NCBI GenBank assembly: GCA_030618905.1
Contig: JAUXCL010000040.1
Coordinates: forward strand, 1 to 14,953
Length of the DNA stretch: 14,953 bases
Origin: Bacteroidales bacterium
GTDB taxonomy: Bacteria > Bacteroidota > Bacteroidia > Bacteroidales > B18-G4
Direction of reading: 5' to 3'
Below the pieces are notes generated by a model. That model was not told the origin of the DNA. It did no database searches and saw only the letters and a list, made by a program, of their open reading frames with translations. Position 1 is the stretch's first letter. Each line of letters begins with the position of its first letter. A program made the translations under genes and the position numbers. Shown piece by piece: positions 1 to 7,637 of the stretch.

Positions 1-1653
1 ACAGACACCAGCAACAACATTAAGATCATCGTCAGGGAAAATCCTGCATTCATTACAGACACGAATGACCTGGGGCAGGTGCTCATCAAAGATTCCCCCA
101 TCATGGCGAATCTTGACAGCCTGATACATGTCAAGTATTTTAAGAATCAGCATTTCCCCACCGATTCACAAGACCTGAACACATATCAGTTTGCACCAGG
201 CCAGATCCCTCAGTATGACGACTCCATTTATCGGCAAAGGATTAATGACCTGAATGCGGAAACACCCATAGAACTGATTTTCAACAAGCAGGTAAAAAAC
301 TTCATCCTTCTTTATGCCAACAAGAAAAGAGAGTTGACCTCCAAGATCCTGGGTTTATCGGAGATCTATTTCCCTTTATTTGAGGAACAGCTTGACAAAT
401 ATGATCTTCCCCTGGAGTTGAAATACCTCGCTGTGGTGGAGTCTGCCCTGAACCCTACTGCGGGATCACGTGCAGGGGCTAAAGGACTGTGGCAATTCAT
501 GTATTATACCGGGAAAGTATACGGCCTGAAGGTTTCTTCTTATGTAGATGAACGTTATGACCCCCTGAAGGCCACAATTGCGGCATGCGAGCACCTGCAG
601 GATCTCTACGACATATACGATAACTGGGCACTGGCACTGGCTGCTTATAATTCCGGGGCAGGAAATGTCAATAAAGCCATCCGGCGGGCCGGTGGTGTGA
701 AAAGCTATTGGGCCATATGGCCTTTTCTTCCCAGGGAAACCAGGGGATATTTACCTGCTTTCATAGCTGTAACCTATGTGATGAATTATGCACCCGAGCA
801 TAACCTGTACCCTCTTGATCCGGGTATTCTTTACAACGGCATAGATACTGTAAGGGTGAAAGATGTGCTATCCTTTGATCAGCTCAATGAAATGCTGGGT
901 ATACCAATGAGCGATATCAAGTTCCTTAACCCTTCTTTTAAAAAGGGTGTGATCCCGGTTAGCAGGGATAAATCCTATATGTTGACTTTGCCCAAATCAT
1001 ATATAGGTGATTTCATCAACAATGAGAAGGAACTTTATCAATACAAAACCAGGAAAGGTGTAAAGAAAGATAAACTTTTAGCTGAGATCAAAAAAGCACA
1101 TGACAGGACCATTCATATTGTCAGAAGCGGTGAAAACCTCGGGGTAATCGCAAAAAGATATCATTGTTATATAAGCCAATTAAAGGCCTGGAACAACCTG
1201 AGGGGATCAACCATATATCCCGGCCAGCGACTGGTGGTATATCCATCTGCCCCCTACCGCTCCCAGAGCACAATCACTACGGTGAAGAAAAGCACCGCTA
1301 ATCTTGTGCAGGGCAAGCATACCGTGAAATACGGTGAAAGCCTGGGAGCTATTGCCAATAAATACAATTGTACGGTTGCCGACCTGAAAGCCTGGAATAA
1401 CCTGAAAGGCAACACGATTCATCCCAATCAGCAATTGAACGTTTACAAACCAAAAGAAAGCATTATTGCAGCTTCAGTAAACAGTTCAACAAGGTACCTT
1501 TATCACACTGTAAAAAAGGGAGATACCCTATGGGATATCGCCAAAGAATATGATGGGGTTACCGTCAGCCAGATCAAGGCACTGAACAATATCACCAACG
1601 CAAAAAGGCTTAAGCCGGGACAGAAGATCAAGGTTTCCATTATTAAATCATAG
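1..1653 (+). CDS. mltD: MltD-like membrane-associated lytic murein transglycosylase with three LysM repeats (5' end cut by window)
   Basis: A peptidoglycan lytic transglycosylase of the SLT/MltD type, which cleaves the MurNAc-GlcNAc bond to give 1,6-anhydro ends in the periplasm. The reading frame is open from base 1, so the true start lies upstream; the GTG at 79 is only the first in-frame start-like codon and would remove conserved N-terminal sequence. The SLT domain spans about 415-700. The catalytic Glu (439-441) sits in an AVVESALNP motif, followed by GAKGLWQFM and the ALAAYNSGAGNV motif. Three LysM glycan-binding repeats begin near 1114, 1318 and 1504, each starting with H(I/T)V and ending in a P(G/N)Q motif. 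The first two share an LKAWNNL core and resemble each other more than the third, which suggests a recent internal duplication. The order SLT then LysM is that of MltD. A heptad repeat element begins 6 bases after the stop. Confidence 0.9.
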   Translation, partial: TDTSNNIKIIVRENPAFITDTNDLGQVLIKDSPIMANLDSLIHVKYFKNQHFPTDSQDLNTYQFAPGQIPQYDDSIYRQRINDLNAETPIELIFNKQVKNFILLYANKKRELTSKILGLSEIYFPLFEEQLDKYDLPLELKYLAVVESALNPTAGSRAGAKGLWQFMYYTGKVYGLKVSSYVDERYDPLKATIAACEHLQDLYDIYDNWALALAAYNSGAGNVNKAIRRAGGVKSYWAIWPFLPRETRGYLPAFIAVTYVMNYAPEHNLYPLDPGILYNGIDTVRVKDVLSFDQLNEMLGIPMSDIKFLNPSFKKGVIPVSRDKSYMLTLPKSYIGDFINNEKELYQYKTRKGVKKDKLLAEIKKAHDRTIHIVRSGENLGVIAKRYHCYISQLKAWNNLRGSTIYPGQRLVVYPSAPYRSQSTITTVKKSTANLVQGKHTVKYGESLGAIANKYNCTVADLKAWNNLKGNTIHPNQQLNVYKPKESIIAASVNSSTRYLYHTVKKGDTLWDIAKEYDGVTVSQIKALNNITNAKRLKPGQKIKVSIIKS

Positions 1654-1659
1654 CGCCAG

Positions 1660-1731
1660 GTTCAATGGACAAAGTTCAATTTAATTTGAACCTTGAACCT
1701 CGAAACTTGAACCTGCCTGACCGGCAGGCAG
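1660..1731. repeat. Heptad-based imperfect palindrome A (TTGAAC family) with a terminal hairpin
   Basis: The sequence reads as consecutive 7-base units. The left arm is three units of GTTCAAT type (1660-1680, the middle one GGACAAA). A TTAA loop follows (1681-1684). The right arm is four units of CTTGAAC type (1685-1712, the third CTCGAAA). The next unit, CTGCCTG (1713-1719), stays in the same 7-base phase and forms a perfect 7-bp hairpin with CAGGCAG (1725-1731) around ACCGG. A related copy lies in inverse orientation at 13644-13711; both carry the units GGACAA(A/G) and CTCGAAA. It lies between the mltD-like gene and the DUF4837 gene. The hairpin could end mltD transcription, but no T-run follows it. 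Confidence 0.8.
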
Positions 1732-1736
1732 ACATG

Positions 1737-1773
1737 GTTATATAATTTTTATAACTATTTTCGTTTAGTTATA
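1737..1773 (+). promoter_or_regulatory. Possible promoter or operator region of the DUF4837 gene
   Basis: An AT-rich stretch holds GTTATA at 1737-1742, its inverse TATAAC at 1750-1755, and GTTATA again at 1768-1773. TATTTTCG at 1756-1763 is one base off the Bacteroidota -7 box TAnnTTTG, but there is no good TTTG about 20 bases upstream. The position, 20-55 bases before the ATG at 1793, suits a promoter with a small operator. This is a weak call. Confidence 0.3.
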
Positions 1774-1792
1774 AACCATTACCCCCATCATC

Positions 1793-2821
1793 ATGTCTAA
1801 TGTTTTCCGTTTATCCGTTTATCTGTTTATCATTATTTTCGCTGCTTCCTGCACAATGGATGGTGGCCGTAAAAAAAGATCCACCGGTAAAACCAATGAA
1901 ATATTGATCATCACCAATACCAAAGACATGTGGAATTCCGATATTGGCGACACCATACGTGGCTTTTTCGGACAATTCCAGGAAGGCCTTCCACAGCCGG
2001 AGTCTATGTTTAAACTTTACAATATCCCGGAAGCAGCACTGAACAAAACCTTCAAGGCATTACATGCCATATTTATTGTGCATATTGATCCCGAATTTAG
2101 CCAGCCTCTTGTGGAAGCTAAAAGAGACCTCTGGTCAAAGCCACAGATTGTGATTAAAATTTCAGCCCCGGATGCACAGACTTTCTATACTTTGTTTGAA
2201 GAGCAAAGAGAGGGGTTTTTGAAACTATATACTGACCTGGAAATACAAAGGACCAATTTTTTCTTCAAGATGGCCAGGGATATTAGCATGGCGACAAAGC
2301 TGCAGAAAAAGTTCGGTTTTACCCTGGATATTCCCGGTGGTTTTGCGGTAGCTTATGAAAATGAAAATTTTATCTGGCTCAGGCAGACTATGCATAAAGT
2401 GAAACAGGATGCCGAGATGGGCATTATGATATACCGTTTTCCTTACACGGATACAAGCGCATTCATGTTGAATAACATTTTGGATATGCGTGATACCCTC
2501 ACCCGGCGGTATGTTCCAGGTCCAACCGAAGGTTCTTATATGGCAGTCTACCGGGAATTTATCCCGCCTGTTAGCAAACGCAAAGGAGATTATGTTAGCG
2601 ATTTTGCAGTTGAGACAAGGGGCTTGTGGACGGTGGTGAATGATTTTATGGGAGGCCCATTTATCAATTACACCCTCACAGACCCTGAAAACCAGTATGT
2701 CATTACCCTGGATGGATACGTCTACAACCCAAACGGACTAAAAAGAAACTTTGTCAGACAGCAGGAAGCTATCTTACACACATTGAAATTTACAAAAACA
2801 AAGGGGGGTGATCAGGATTAA
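1793..2821 (+). CDS. DUF4837 family lipoprotein
   Basis: A 342-residue protein of the DUF4837 family, found almost only in Bacteroidota and of unknown function. Residues 1-20 form a lipoprotein signal: a hydrophobic core followed by AASC, with Cys20 as the lipidation site. The mature protein should therefore be anchored in the envelope, facing the periplasm. The family start NEILIITNTKDMW is clear at about residues 35-47, and the GLPQPE motif typical of the family follows at about 65. No transmembrane segment is seen after the signal. The gene stands alone on the plus strand with about 140 bases upstream. Its stop codon (2819-2821) overlaps the stop codon of the convergent gene. The family call is firm, the function is not known. 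Confidence 0.85.
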   Translation: MSNVFRLSVYLFIIIFAASCTMDGGRKKRSTGKTNEILIITNTKDMWNSDIGDTIRGFFGQFQEGLPQPESMFKLYNIPEAALNKTFKALHAIFIVHIDPEFSQPLVEAKRDLWSKPQIVIKISAPDAQTFYTLFEEQREGFLKLYTDLEIQRTNFFFKMARDISMATKLQKKFGFTLDIPGGFAVAYENENFIWLRQTMHKVKQDAEMGIMIYRFPYTDTSAFMLNNILDMRDTLTRRYVPGPTEGSYMAVYREFIPPVSKRKGDYVSDFAVETRGLWTVVNDFMGGPFINYTLTDPENQYVITLDGYVYNPNGLKRNFVRQQEAILHTLKFTKTKGGDQD

Positions 2822-3246
2822 TCCTTGATATAGGTGACCACTATGGTACCTATCTGGGTATTGTTGGTGTTGATCAACTTACCATCTACATATTCAGCAA
2901 ATTTCATGAGTTCCGGGGCCCTGCTTCCATCCATCTTAATGTAAATGGTTTTTTCTTCTTCATTGTAATTCCATTCACCAGTATGTTTGTTTCCATCCGA
3001 TACAATATCCATAGAATCACCTTCCATAAATTCAAAGCTCACCGAACGATAAACGTCAAGTGCCCTCTCCAGGACTTCCGGTTTAATCTGGCTGGTATCA
3101 ACATCTGCCTGGACATCTTCAACTAACCAGGTACCTAAAAACTTTGATTCGGGAGATCCTGAACATGCGGCCAAAAATATCATGGCAAGCAAAAACACCG
3201 GCAGGACGTTACTGAATTGCATTTTTTTCATCTTATCTGATTTCAT
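2818..3246 (-). CDS. Small lipocalin-like lipoprotein
   Basis: A 142-residue envelope lipoprotein. The signal peptide ends in LAAC, with Cys28 as the lipidated residue. After it comes a compact beta-rich domain beginning SKFLGTWLVED, the kind of opening seen in lipocalin-like families (DUF4923, DUF5004 and relatives) of Bacteroidota. A GEWNYNEEEKTIYIKMDG strand pair lies near the middle. The exact family cannot be settled by eye. Three in-frame Met codons (residues 1, 6 and 9) are possible starts; the longest is used, though M6 or M9 followed by Lys and the hydrophobic core would also serve. The gene converges on DUF4837 with a shared TTAA stop and diverges from the efflux operon, so its upstream region adjoins the TetR-controlled promoter. 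Confidence 0.7.
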   Translation of the reverse strand: MKSDKMKKMQFSNVLPVFLLAMIFLAACSGSPESKFLGTWLVEDVQADVDTSQIKPEVLERALDVYRSVSFEFMEGDSMDIVSDGNKHTGEWNYNEEEKTIYIKMDGSRAPELMKFAEYVDGKLINTNNTQIGTIVVTYIKD

Positions 3247-3280
3247 TTATGTTAAGTGAGTGCAAATTTATGCAAAAAAC

Positions 3281-3311
3281 TTGACATGGTAATGATTTTA
3301 TCGTAGCTTTG
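3281..3311 (+). promoter_or_regulatory. Bacteroidota-type promoter of the tetR-efflux operon
   Basis: TTGACA at 3281-3286 and TAGCTTTG at 3304-3311 match the Bacteroidota -33 (TTG/TTTG) and -7 (TAnnTTTG) elements. Exactly 20 bases lie between TTG and TA, inside the usual 19-21 range. Transcription would start near 3316-3320, inside the operator repeats and about 50 bases before the regulator's ATG. Confidence 0.7.
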
Positions 3312-3314
3312 ACC

Positions 3315-3356
3315 ATTTGGTTAAATCATTTGGTTAAACCAATTGGTTAAACCAAA
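3315..3356 (+). promoter_or_regulatory. Likely TetR operator: three 13-base direct repeats containing a 28-base near-palindrome
   Basis: Three tandem 13-base units lie at 3315-3327, 3328-3340 and 3341-3353, with the shared core TTGGTTAAA. The last two also form a near-perfect palindrome. The half-site TTTGGTTAAACCAA (3329-3342) is followed by its reverse complement with one mismatch (3343-3356). The site begins 3 bases after the -7 box and ends 13 bases before the tetR ATG. It is ideally placed for autorepression by the TetR protein encoded next. Confidence 0.75.
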
Positions 3357-3369
3357 CAATCAATTAAAA

Positions 3370-3975
3370 ATGGAAAGCAAGAGCACAGAAGAAAGGATAT
3401 TGCAATCCGCAACAGAAGTGTTTATCCTGAAGGGGTATGACGGGTCGACCATGCAGGAAATAGCTGACAATGCCAGCATAAACAAGTCCTTGCTACACTA
3501 TTATTACCGGAGTAAGGACAAGCTCTTTTCCAGGGTATTCGGCATGGTATTTCACCTGTTTCTTCCCCGGCTCAACAGGATCTTTGAATCTGATCTGGGC
3601 ATTTTTGAGCAGATAGAACAATTCACCGAACTCTATATAGACACCATCCTCAAAAATCCTTATATACCCATGTTTGTGATGCGGGAAATCACCAATAATC
3701 CCAACAGGTTGGCTGAGGTGGTCAAGCATATTGGCCTCAGGCCTGAAAAGGCATTTCAATCAATTCAGCAGGAAATTGACAAAGGCACTATTGTCGACAT
3801 TGACCCCAGGCAATTAATTGTCAACATTATTGCCATGAGTATTTTCCCATTTGCCGGTAAGCCTATGTTAAAAGCCATCCTATTTGAAGGTGATGACAAA
3901 GCTTATCAGGATTTCTTAGTGAGCCGGAAAAAGGAAGTATCCAAATTCATCATCAACTCAATCCGTAAACAATGA
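3370..3975 (+). CDS. TetR/AcrR family transcriptional regulator (CecR-like position)
   Basis: A 201-residue TetR-type repressor, likely to control its own operon. The N-terminal helix-turn-helix covers roughly residues 8-53. The recognition part is STMQEIADNASINKSLLHYYY, in two halves around residues 26-46, followed by the usual SKDKLF. The rest is the all-helical ligand and dimer domain, with no obvious family-specific ligand motif. An upstream in-frame TTG (3343) lies inside the operator palindrome and is rejected; the ATG at 3370 gives a normal TetR N-terminus. The stop overlaps the next start as ATGA (3972-3975), so TolC is probably translationally coupled. By gene order it corresponds to E. 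coli CecR (YbiH), which controls ybhGFSR; direct orthology is inferred from context, not shown. Confidence 0.88.
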   Translation: MESKSTEERILQSATEVFILKGYDGSTMQEIADNASINKSLLHYYYRSKDKLFSRVFGMVFHLFLPRLNRIFESDLGIFEQIEQFTELYIDTILKNPYIPMFVMREITNNPNRLAEVVKHIGLRPEKAFQSIQQEIDKGTIVDIDPRQLIVNIIAMSIFPFAGKPMLKAILFEGDDKAYQDFLVSRKKEVSKFIINSIRKQ

Positions 3976-5291
3976 AAAGATTATTGATTATTCTCGGTTC
4001 TATCATCCTGGCATTTGACCTGGCTTATCCGCAGGCGCCCGATAGTCTCACATTGGAAGAATGTCATAAACGGGCGGTTGAGCAATATCCTTTGAGTGCT
4101 CAGTTTGCCTTGCTGGAGCAAAAAAATGAATTGGAGATCAAAAAACTCAACACCAATTATTTGCCGCATGTCAACATCAACGGACAGGCAAGTTATCAAT
4201 CGGAGGTAACCAAGGTCAACGTGATCTTTAAACCCATATATCTGCCACCGCCCATAGACCAGGAACTGCCGGCCCCGTCACCTGTTGTACCTTACCCTCC
4301 AAAGGACCAGTACAAATTCAACCTGAATATCGACCAGGTGATTTACGATGGGGGTATTACGGCGAATCAGAAAAAGGTTGAATTGGCCAATTATACCATT
4401 GAAAAGCAAAATATCGAAATTGAGCTGTACCGGCTCAAACAACAAATCAATCATGTATTTTTCAGTATTACGCTGTTGCAGGAAAGTGAGCTCCTGCTCC
4501 AGGTCCTGAAAAGCCAGATCGGGGACAAGCTAAAAGACATTGAATCTGCGGTAAAATACGGAATGGCATTGGAGTCCGATCATGATGTGCTGGCCGCAGA
4601 ACTGATGAAGATCGAGCAGCAGATGGCAGAGGTGATCATCAGCAAAGAGGCAGCATTCATCATGTTACAGGAACTGACCAGTTCGGATATAAATCCAAAT
4701 ACCTGCCTGGTACTTCCTGAGCCACATGTTGCCTTTGATCAATACGAGAACAAACGGCTTGAATATGCGCTGTTTGATCTGTACAAGGACCGGAATGAAG
4801 CCGCCAGAAAACTGGTCAATGCCCAGTGGATGCCAAAAATCGTAGGTTACGGACAGCTTGGTTATGGCCAGCCGGGCTTGAATATGATGGACCCAAGGTG
4901 GGATAGTTATTATATCTTCGGTGCCCGTCTGAACTGGAACATCTGGAACTGGAATAAATACAAGAAAGAAAGCCAGGTGCTGAATGTTCAAAACCAGATC
5001 ATTAACACACAGAAGGAGTCTTTTGATAAAAACATCAAGGTTGCAACAGCGCAGGATGTAGCTGAGGTAAAAAAATATGAATACCTGATATTAAAAGATA
5101 ATGAGATCATCAGGTTAAGAAACAGGGTGGCCAAAACAGCATCTTCCCAGTTAGATAATGGGGTGATCACATCAACTGATTATATCCAGCGGGTAAATGA
5201 CGCCACTCAGGCAGAGATCAATATGAAAACACATGAGATACAGTTGATCCAGGCAAAAATTAATTACCTGGCAACTATTGGCAAACTCTAA
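3972..5291 (+). CDS. TolC family outer membrane efflux protein
   Basis: A 439-residue outer membrane factor. It trimerises into a beta-barrel with a long periplasmic helical tunnel and gives the pump its exit duct. A signal peptide covers residues 1-20 or so and is followed by SLTLEECHKRAVEQYP, the standard OEP-domain opening. Two OEP repeats follow: long coiled helices with strands at NFNLN/QVIYDGG and at the equivalent LNWNIWNWNKYKKES. A loop at residues 88-110 has ten prolines in 23 positions. It lies between two predicted beta strands and is longer than in E. coli TolC, so it may be an extracellular loop. The ATGA overlap with tetR and the 29-base gap to the adaptor gene place it firmly in the operon. 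Unlike E. coli ybhGFSR, this pump brings its own duct. Confidence 0.9.
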   Translation: MKRLLIILGSIILAFDLAYPQAPDSLTLEECHKRAVEQYPLSAQFALLEQKNELEIKKLNTNYLPHVNINGQASYQSEVTKVNVIFKPIYLPPPIDQELPAPSPVVPYPPKDQYKFNLNIDQVIYDGGITANQKKVELANYTIEKQNIEIELYRLKQQINHVFFSITLLQESELLLQVLKSQIGDKLKDIESAVKYGMALESDHDVLAAELMKIEQQMAEVIISKEAAFIMLQELTSSDINPNTCLVLPEPHVAFDQYENKRLEYALFDLYKDRNEAARKLVNAQWMPKIVGYGQLGYGQPGLNMMDPRWDSYYIFGARLNWNIWNWNKYKKESQVLNVQNQIINTQKESFDKNIKVATAQDVAEVKKYEYLILKDNEIIRLRNRVAKTASSQLDNGVITSTDYIQRVNDATQAEINMKTHEIQLIQAKINYLATIGKL

Positions 5292-5320
5292 AGATTGGAA
5301 ATTTTAAAACAATATATCTT

Positions 5321-6211
5321 ATGAAATTCTATAATTTATTAATTATTATCACGATCGTTCTTGTTTCCTGTACCGGGAATAATAACAAGTCGGATGCTTA
5401 TGGAAATTTTGAAGCTACCGAGGTAAGGGTTTCAGCTCTTGGACAGGGACAAATTCTTAGTTTTGATGTTGAGGAAGGTTCGATCTTGCAGAAAGATCAA
5501 GTTGTGGGCCTGATCGACACCATCGACCTGCATCTTAAGAAAGAACAGCTGATCCGGACGAAAGCAGCTATTGCCACCAGGATCCCAAGCATCAATTCCC
5601 GGATCGATGTGCAGAAACAACAAGAAGCCAATTTGCTGGTTGACAAGGAACGCATTGACAACCTGTACAAGGATGGAGCTGCAACGAAAAAGCAGGTGGA
5701 TGATGTCAACGGTGCCCTGGACCTGATCAATTCCCAGGTCAAGTCACTGGAGGTTCAGCGTGCTGCAGTTTACAATGAGATGGAGACTATCGACACACAG
5801 GTGGCCCAGGTCCGGGAAAGCATACGTAAATGTCATATTCGCAATCCCTTAAATGGAACTGTCCTGGTGAAGTTTGCAGAAAACGGAGAGATTGCTGCCT
5901 TCGGCAAGCCACTTTATAAGATTGCAGATTTGGAAAACATCAAGCTTAAGGTATATGTGAGCGGAGCTCAATTGCCACATATTAAACTGGGACAGGTGGT
6001 AGAAGTACTGGTTGATGAAGATGAAACCAGCAATAGAACGCTAAATGGCACTGTCAGCTGGATATCCCAAAGCGCAGAATTTACACCTAAAACGATACAA
6101 ACTAAGGAAGAAAGGGTAAATTTGGTTTATGCTGTCAAGATCCTGGTTAAAAATGATGGCAGTTTGAAAATTGGTATGCCGGGAGAGATCAATTTCAATT
6201 CCAGTAACTAA
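5321..6211 (+). CDS. HlyD family periplasmic adaptor lipoprotein (YbhG-like)
   Basis: A 296-residue membrane fusion protein that links the inner membrane ABC pump to TolC. A lipoprotein signal ends in LVSC with Cys17, so it is lipid-anchored rather than held by a transmembrane helix. The N-terminal half of the barrel-sandwich (lipoyl) domain is at about residues 27-65 (NFEATEVRVSALGQGQILSF, then DVEEGSIL). A helical hairpin predicted to form a coiled coil covers about 70-165. The second lipoyl half follows (CHIRNPLNGTVLVKF, then AENGEIAAFGKPLYKIADL). A beta-barrel domain with VYVSGAQLPHIKLGQVVEV completes it. The short form, without an extra membrane-proximal domain, fits YbhG/YhiI-type adaptors of ABC exporters. 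It lies 29 bases after TolC. Confidence 0.88.
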   Translation: MKFYNLLIIITIVLVSCTGNNNKSDAYGNFEATEVRVSALGQGQILSFDVEEGSILQKDQVVGLIDTIDLHLKKEQLIRTKAAIATRIPSINSRIDVQKQQEANLLVDKERIDNLYKDGAATKKQVDDVNGALDLINSQVKSLEVQRAAVYNEMETIDTQVAQVRESIRKCHIRNPLNGTVLVKFAENGEIAAFGKPLYKIADLENIKLKVYVSGAQLPHIKLGQVVEVLVDEDETSNRTLNGTVSWISQSAEFTPKTIQTKEERVNLVYAVKILVKNDGSLKIGMPGEINFNSSN

Positions 6212-6245
6212 GTAAACATTTTATTTATTCATTAAAATCATAATT

Positions 6246-6704
6246 ATGCACAAACTCAGATTTACATTCATGGTCCTGACCGCAATCCTTTTTACCGGGT
6301 TACAGGCATCAGGACAGGCCTACCGGGCCGATGACGTTTTAGGTCTCTGGCTCAATGAAGACGAAGATGCCCATATTGAAGTTTTCAAAAAGGACGGAAA
6401 ATATTTTGGAAAAATTATCTGGTTGAAACTCCCCATCGATGATGAAACCGGGAAAGCAAAATTGGATAAGCACAATTCGGACGAAGAGTTGCAAAAAAAG
6501 CCTGTGCTGGGTCTTGAGGTCACCAAAGATTTTGTTTTTGATGATGACGACACCTATGAAGACGGATCTATTTATGATCCCAAAAACGGTAAAAAATACA
6601 GTTGCTATATGAGGTATGAAAGCCTCGACAAGCTCAAGATCCGGGGATATATAGGCATCACTTTGCTTGGCAGAACAACATACTGGACACGGGTCAAGAA
6701 TTAA
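6246..6704 (+). CDS. DUF2147 family periplasmic protein
   Basis: A 152-residue secreted protein of the DUF2147 family, function unknown. A signal peptide of about 24 residues ends in ASGQA. The mature domain has the family's features: DVLGLWLNEDEDAHIEVFKK near the start, GKYFGKIIWL with its following linker at about residues 50-60, a GSIYDPKNGKKYSCYM segment at about 115-130, and RGYIGITLLGRTTYWTRV at the end. The charged DDDDTYEDG stretch before GSIYDP is more acidic than usual. It sits between adaptor and ATPase genes with gaps of 34 and 18 bases and no visible promoter, so it is probably co-transcribed with the pump. A role in envelope integrity or as a substrate-side helper is a guess from context only. 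Confidence 0.85.
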   Translation: MHKLRFTFMVLTAILFTGLQASGQAYRADDVLGLWLNEDEDAHIEVFKKDGKYFGKIIWLKLPIDDETGKAKLDKHNSDEELQKKPVLGLEVTKDFVFDDDDTYEDGSIYDPKNGKKYSCYMRYESLDKLKIRGYIGITLLGRTTYWTRVKN

Positions 6705-6722
6705 ATCAAAGTATTCTTCACA

Positions 6723-7634
6723 GTGGAAAAGGCAGTAATCATATCTGACATTTCAAAAAACTACAAGGACGTAAATGCACTCGACAAGATTTCCCTGGAA
6801 ATTAATAAGGGGGAGCTGTTTGGTTTTATTGGCCCGGACGGAGCAGGGAAAACCACCCTGTTCAGGATTTTGGTCACCTTGCTGCTCCCGGATGAGGGCA
6901 GGGCCATTGTAGAAGGTTTTGACGTGGTTAAGCAGTATAAAAAAATCCGGAGGATCAGCGGTTATATGCCAGGCAGGTTTTCTCTTTACCAGGACCTTAG
7001 CGTTGAGGAAAACCTCCGGTTTTTTGCTTCCATCTTCAAAACCACTATTGAAGAGAATTATGATATGATCAAGGATATTTACGTGCAGATTGAGCCTTTT
7101 AAAGACAGGCTGGCCGGTAAGCTATCAGGAGGAATGAAACAGAAACTGGCTTTATCCTGTGCACTCGTCCACAAACCAAAGATCCTGTTCCTGGATGAAC
7201 CTACTACGGGGGTAGATGCTGTTTCCCGCAAAGAATTCTGGGAGATGCTGGGTGGCCTTAAAGAAAAAGGCATTACTGTGCTGGTCTCCACTCCCTATAT
7301 GGATGAGGCCGGCCTTTGTGACCGGGCAGCACTGATGCAAAAAGGCAAGGTGCTGGACATCAATACCCCGGAAAACATTATCAGGCAATATCCTCACCCC
7401 CTGACTGCCATCAGTTCTGACAGGATGCAGCAACTGATTACAGACCTGAGAGCCCATCGGGACGTTTTTTCAGCATTCCGGTTTGGAGAAAAGGTTCATT
7501 GTGCAACTGCATCAGACACGGTGGACTTTGCTGATCTTCAGCAATATCTTGAGTCCAGGGGGCATGAAAAGATTGCGATTGAACGGATAAAACCCAATAT
7601 AGAAGATTGTTTCATGGCTTTAATGAAGGCATAG
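6723..7634 (+). CDS. ABC transporter ATPase, YbhF N-terminal-half type (degenerate Q- and H-loops)
   Basis: A 303-residue nucleotide-binding protein of an ABC-2 exporter, expected to sit on the cytoplasmic face of the membrane. Walker A is GPDGAGKTT (37-45), the signature is LSGGM (134-138), and Walker B ends in LFLDEP with Glu159. The Q-loop Gln is replaced by Gly84 (YMPGRF) and the H-loop His by Pro191 (VSTPYMDEA). It should therefore pair as the regulatory partner of the next ATPase, which has both residues but an altered signature. The pair matches the two halves of E. coli YbhF, split here into two genes. A C-terminal tail of about 80 residues follows the ATPase core. The start is GTG at 6723; no in-frame ATG precedes Walker A. 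It lies 18 bases after DUF2147 and 3 bases before the second ATPase. Confidence 0.9.
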   Translation: MEKAVIISDISKNYKDVNALDKISLEINKGELFGFIGPDGAGKTTLFRILVTLLLPDEGRAIVEGFDVVKQYKKIRRISGYMPGRFSLYQDLSVEENLRFFASIFKTTIEENYDMIKDIYVQIEPFKDRLAGKLSGGMKQKLALSCALVHKPKILFLDEPTTGVDAVSRKEFWEMLGGLKEKGITVLVSTPYMDEAGLCDRAALMQKGKVLDINTPENIIRQYPHPLTAISSDRMQQLITDLRAHRDVFSAFRFGEKVHCATASDTVDFADLQQYLESRGHEKIAIERIKPNIEDCFMALMKA

Positions 7635-7637
7635 GCA

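Noticed and set aside
79..81. GTG at 79 as the true start of the mltD-like gene
   Set aside because: The frame stays open to base 1 and the preceding codons read as coding sequence; there is no signal peptide after 79.
3343..3369. TTG at 3343 as start of the TetR gene
   Set aside because: It lies inside the operator palindrome, and the ATG at 3370 gives a standard TetR N-terminus.
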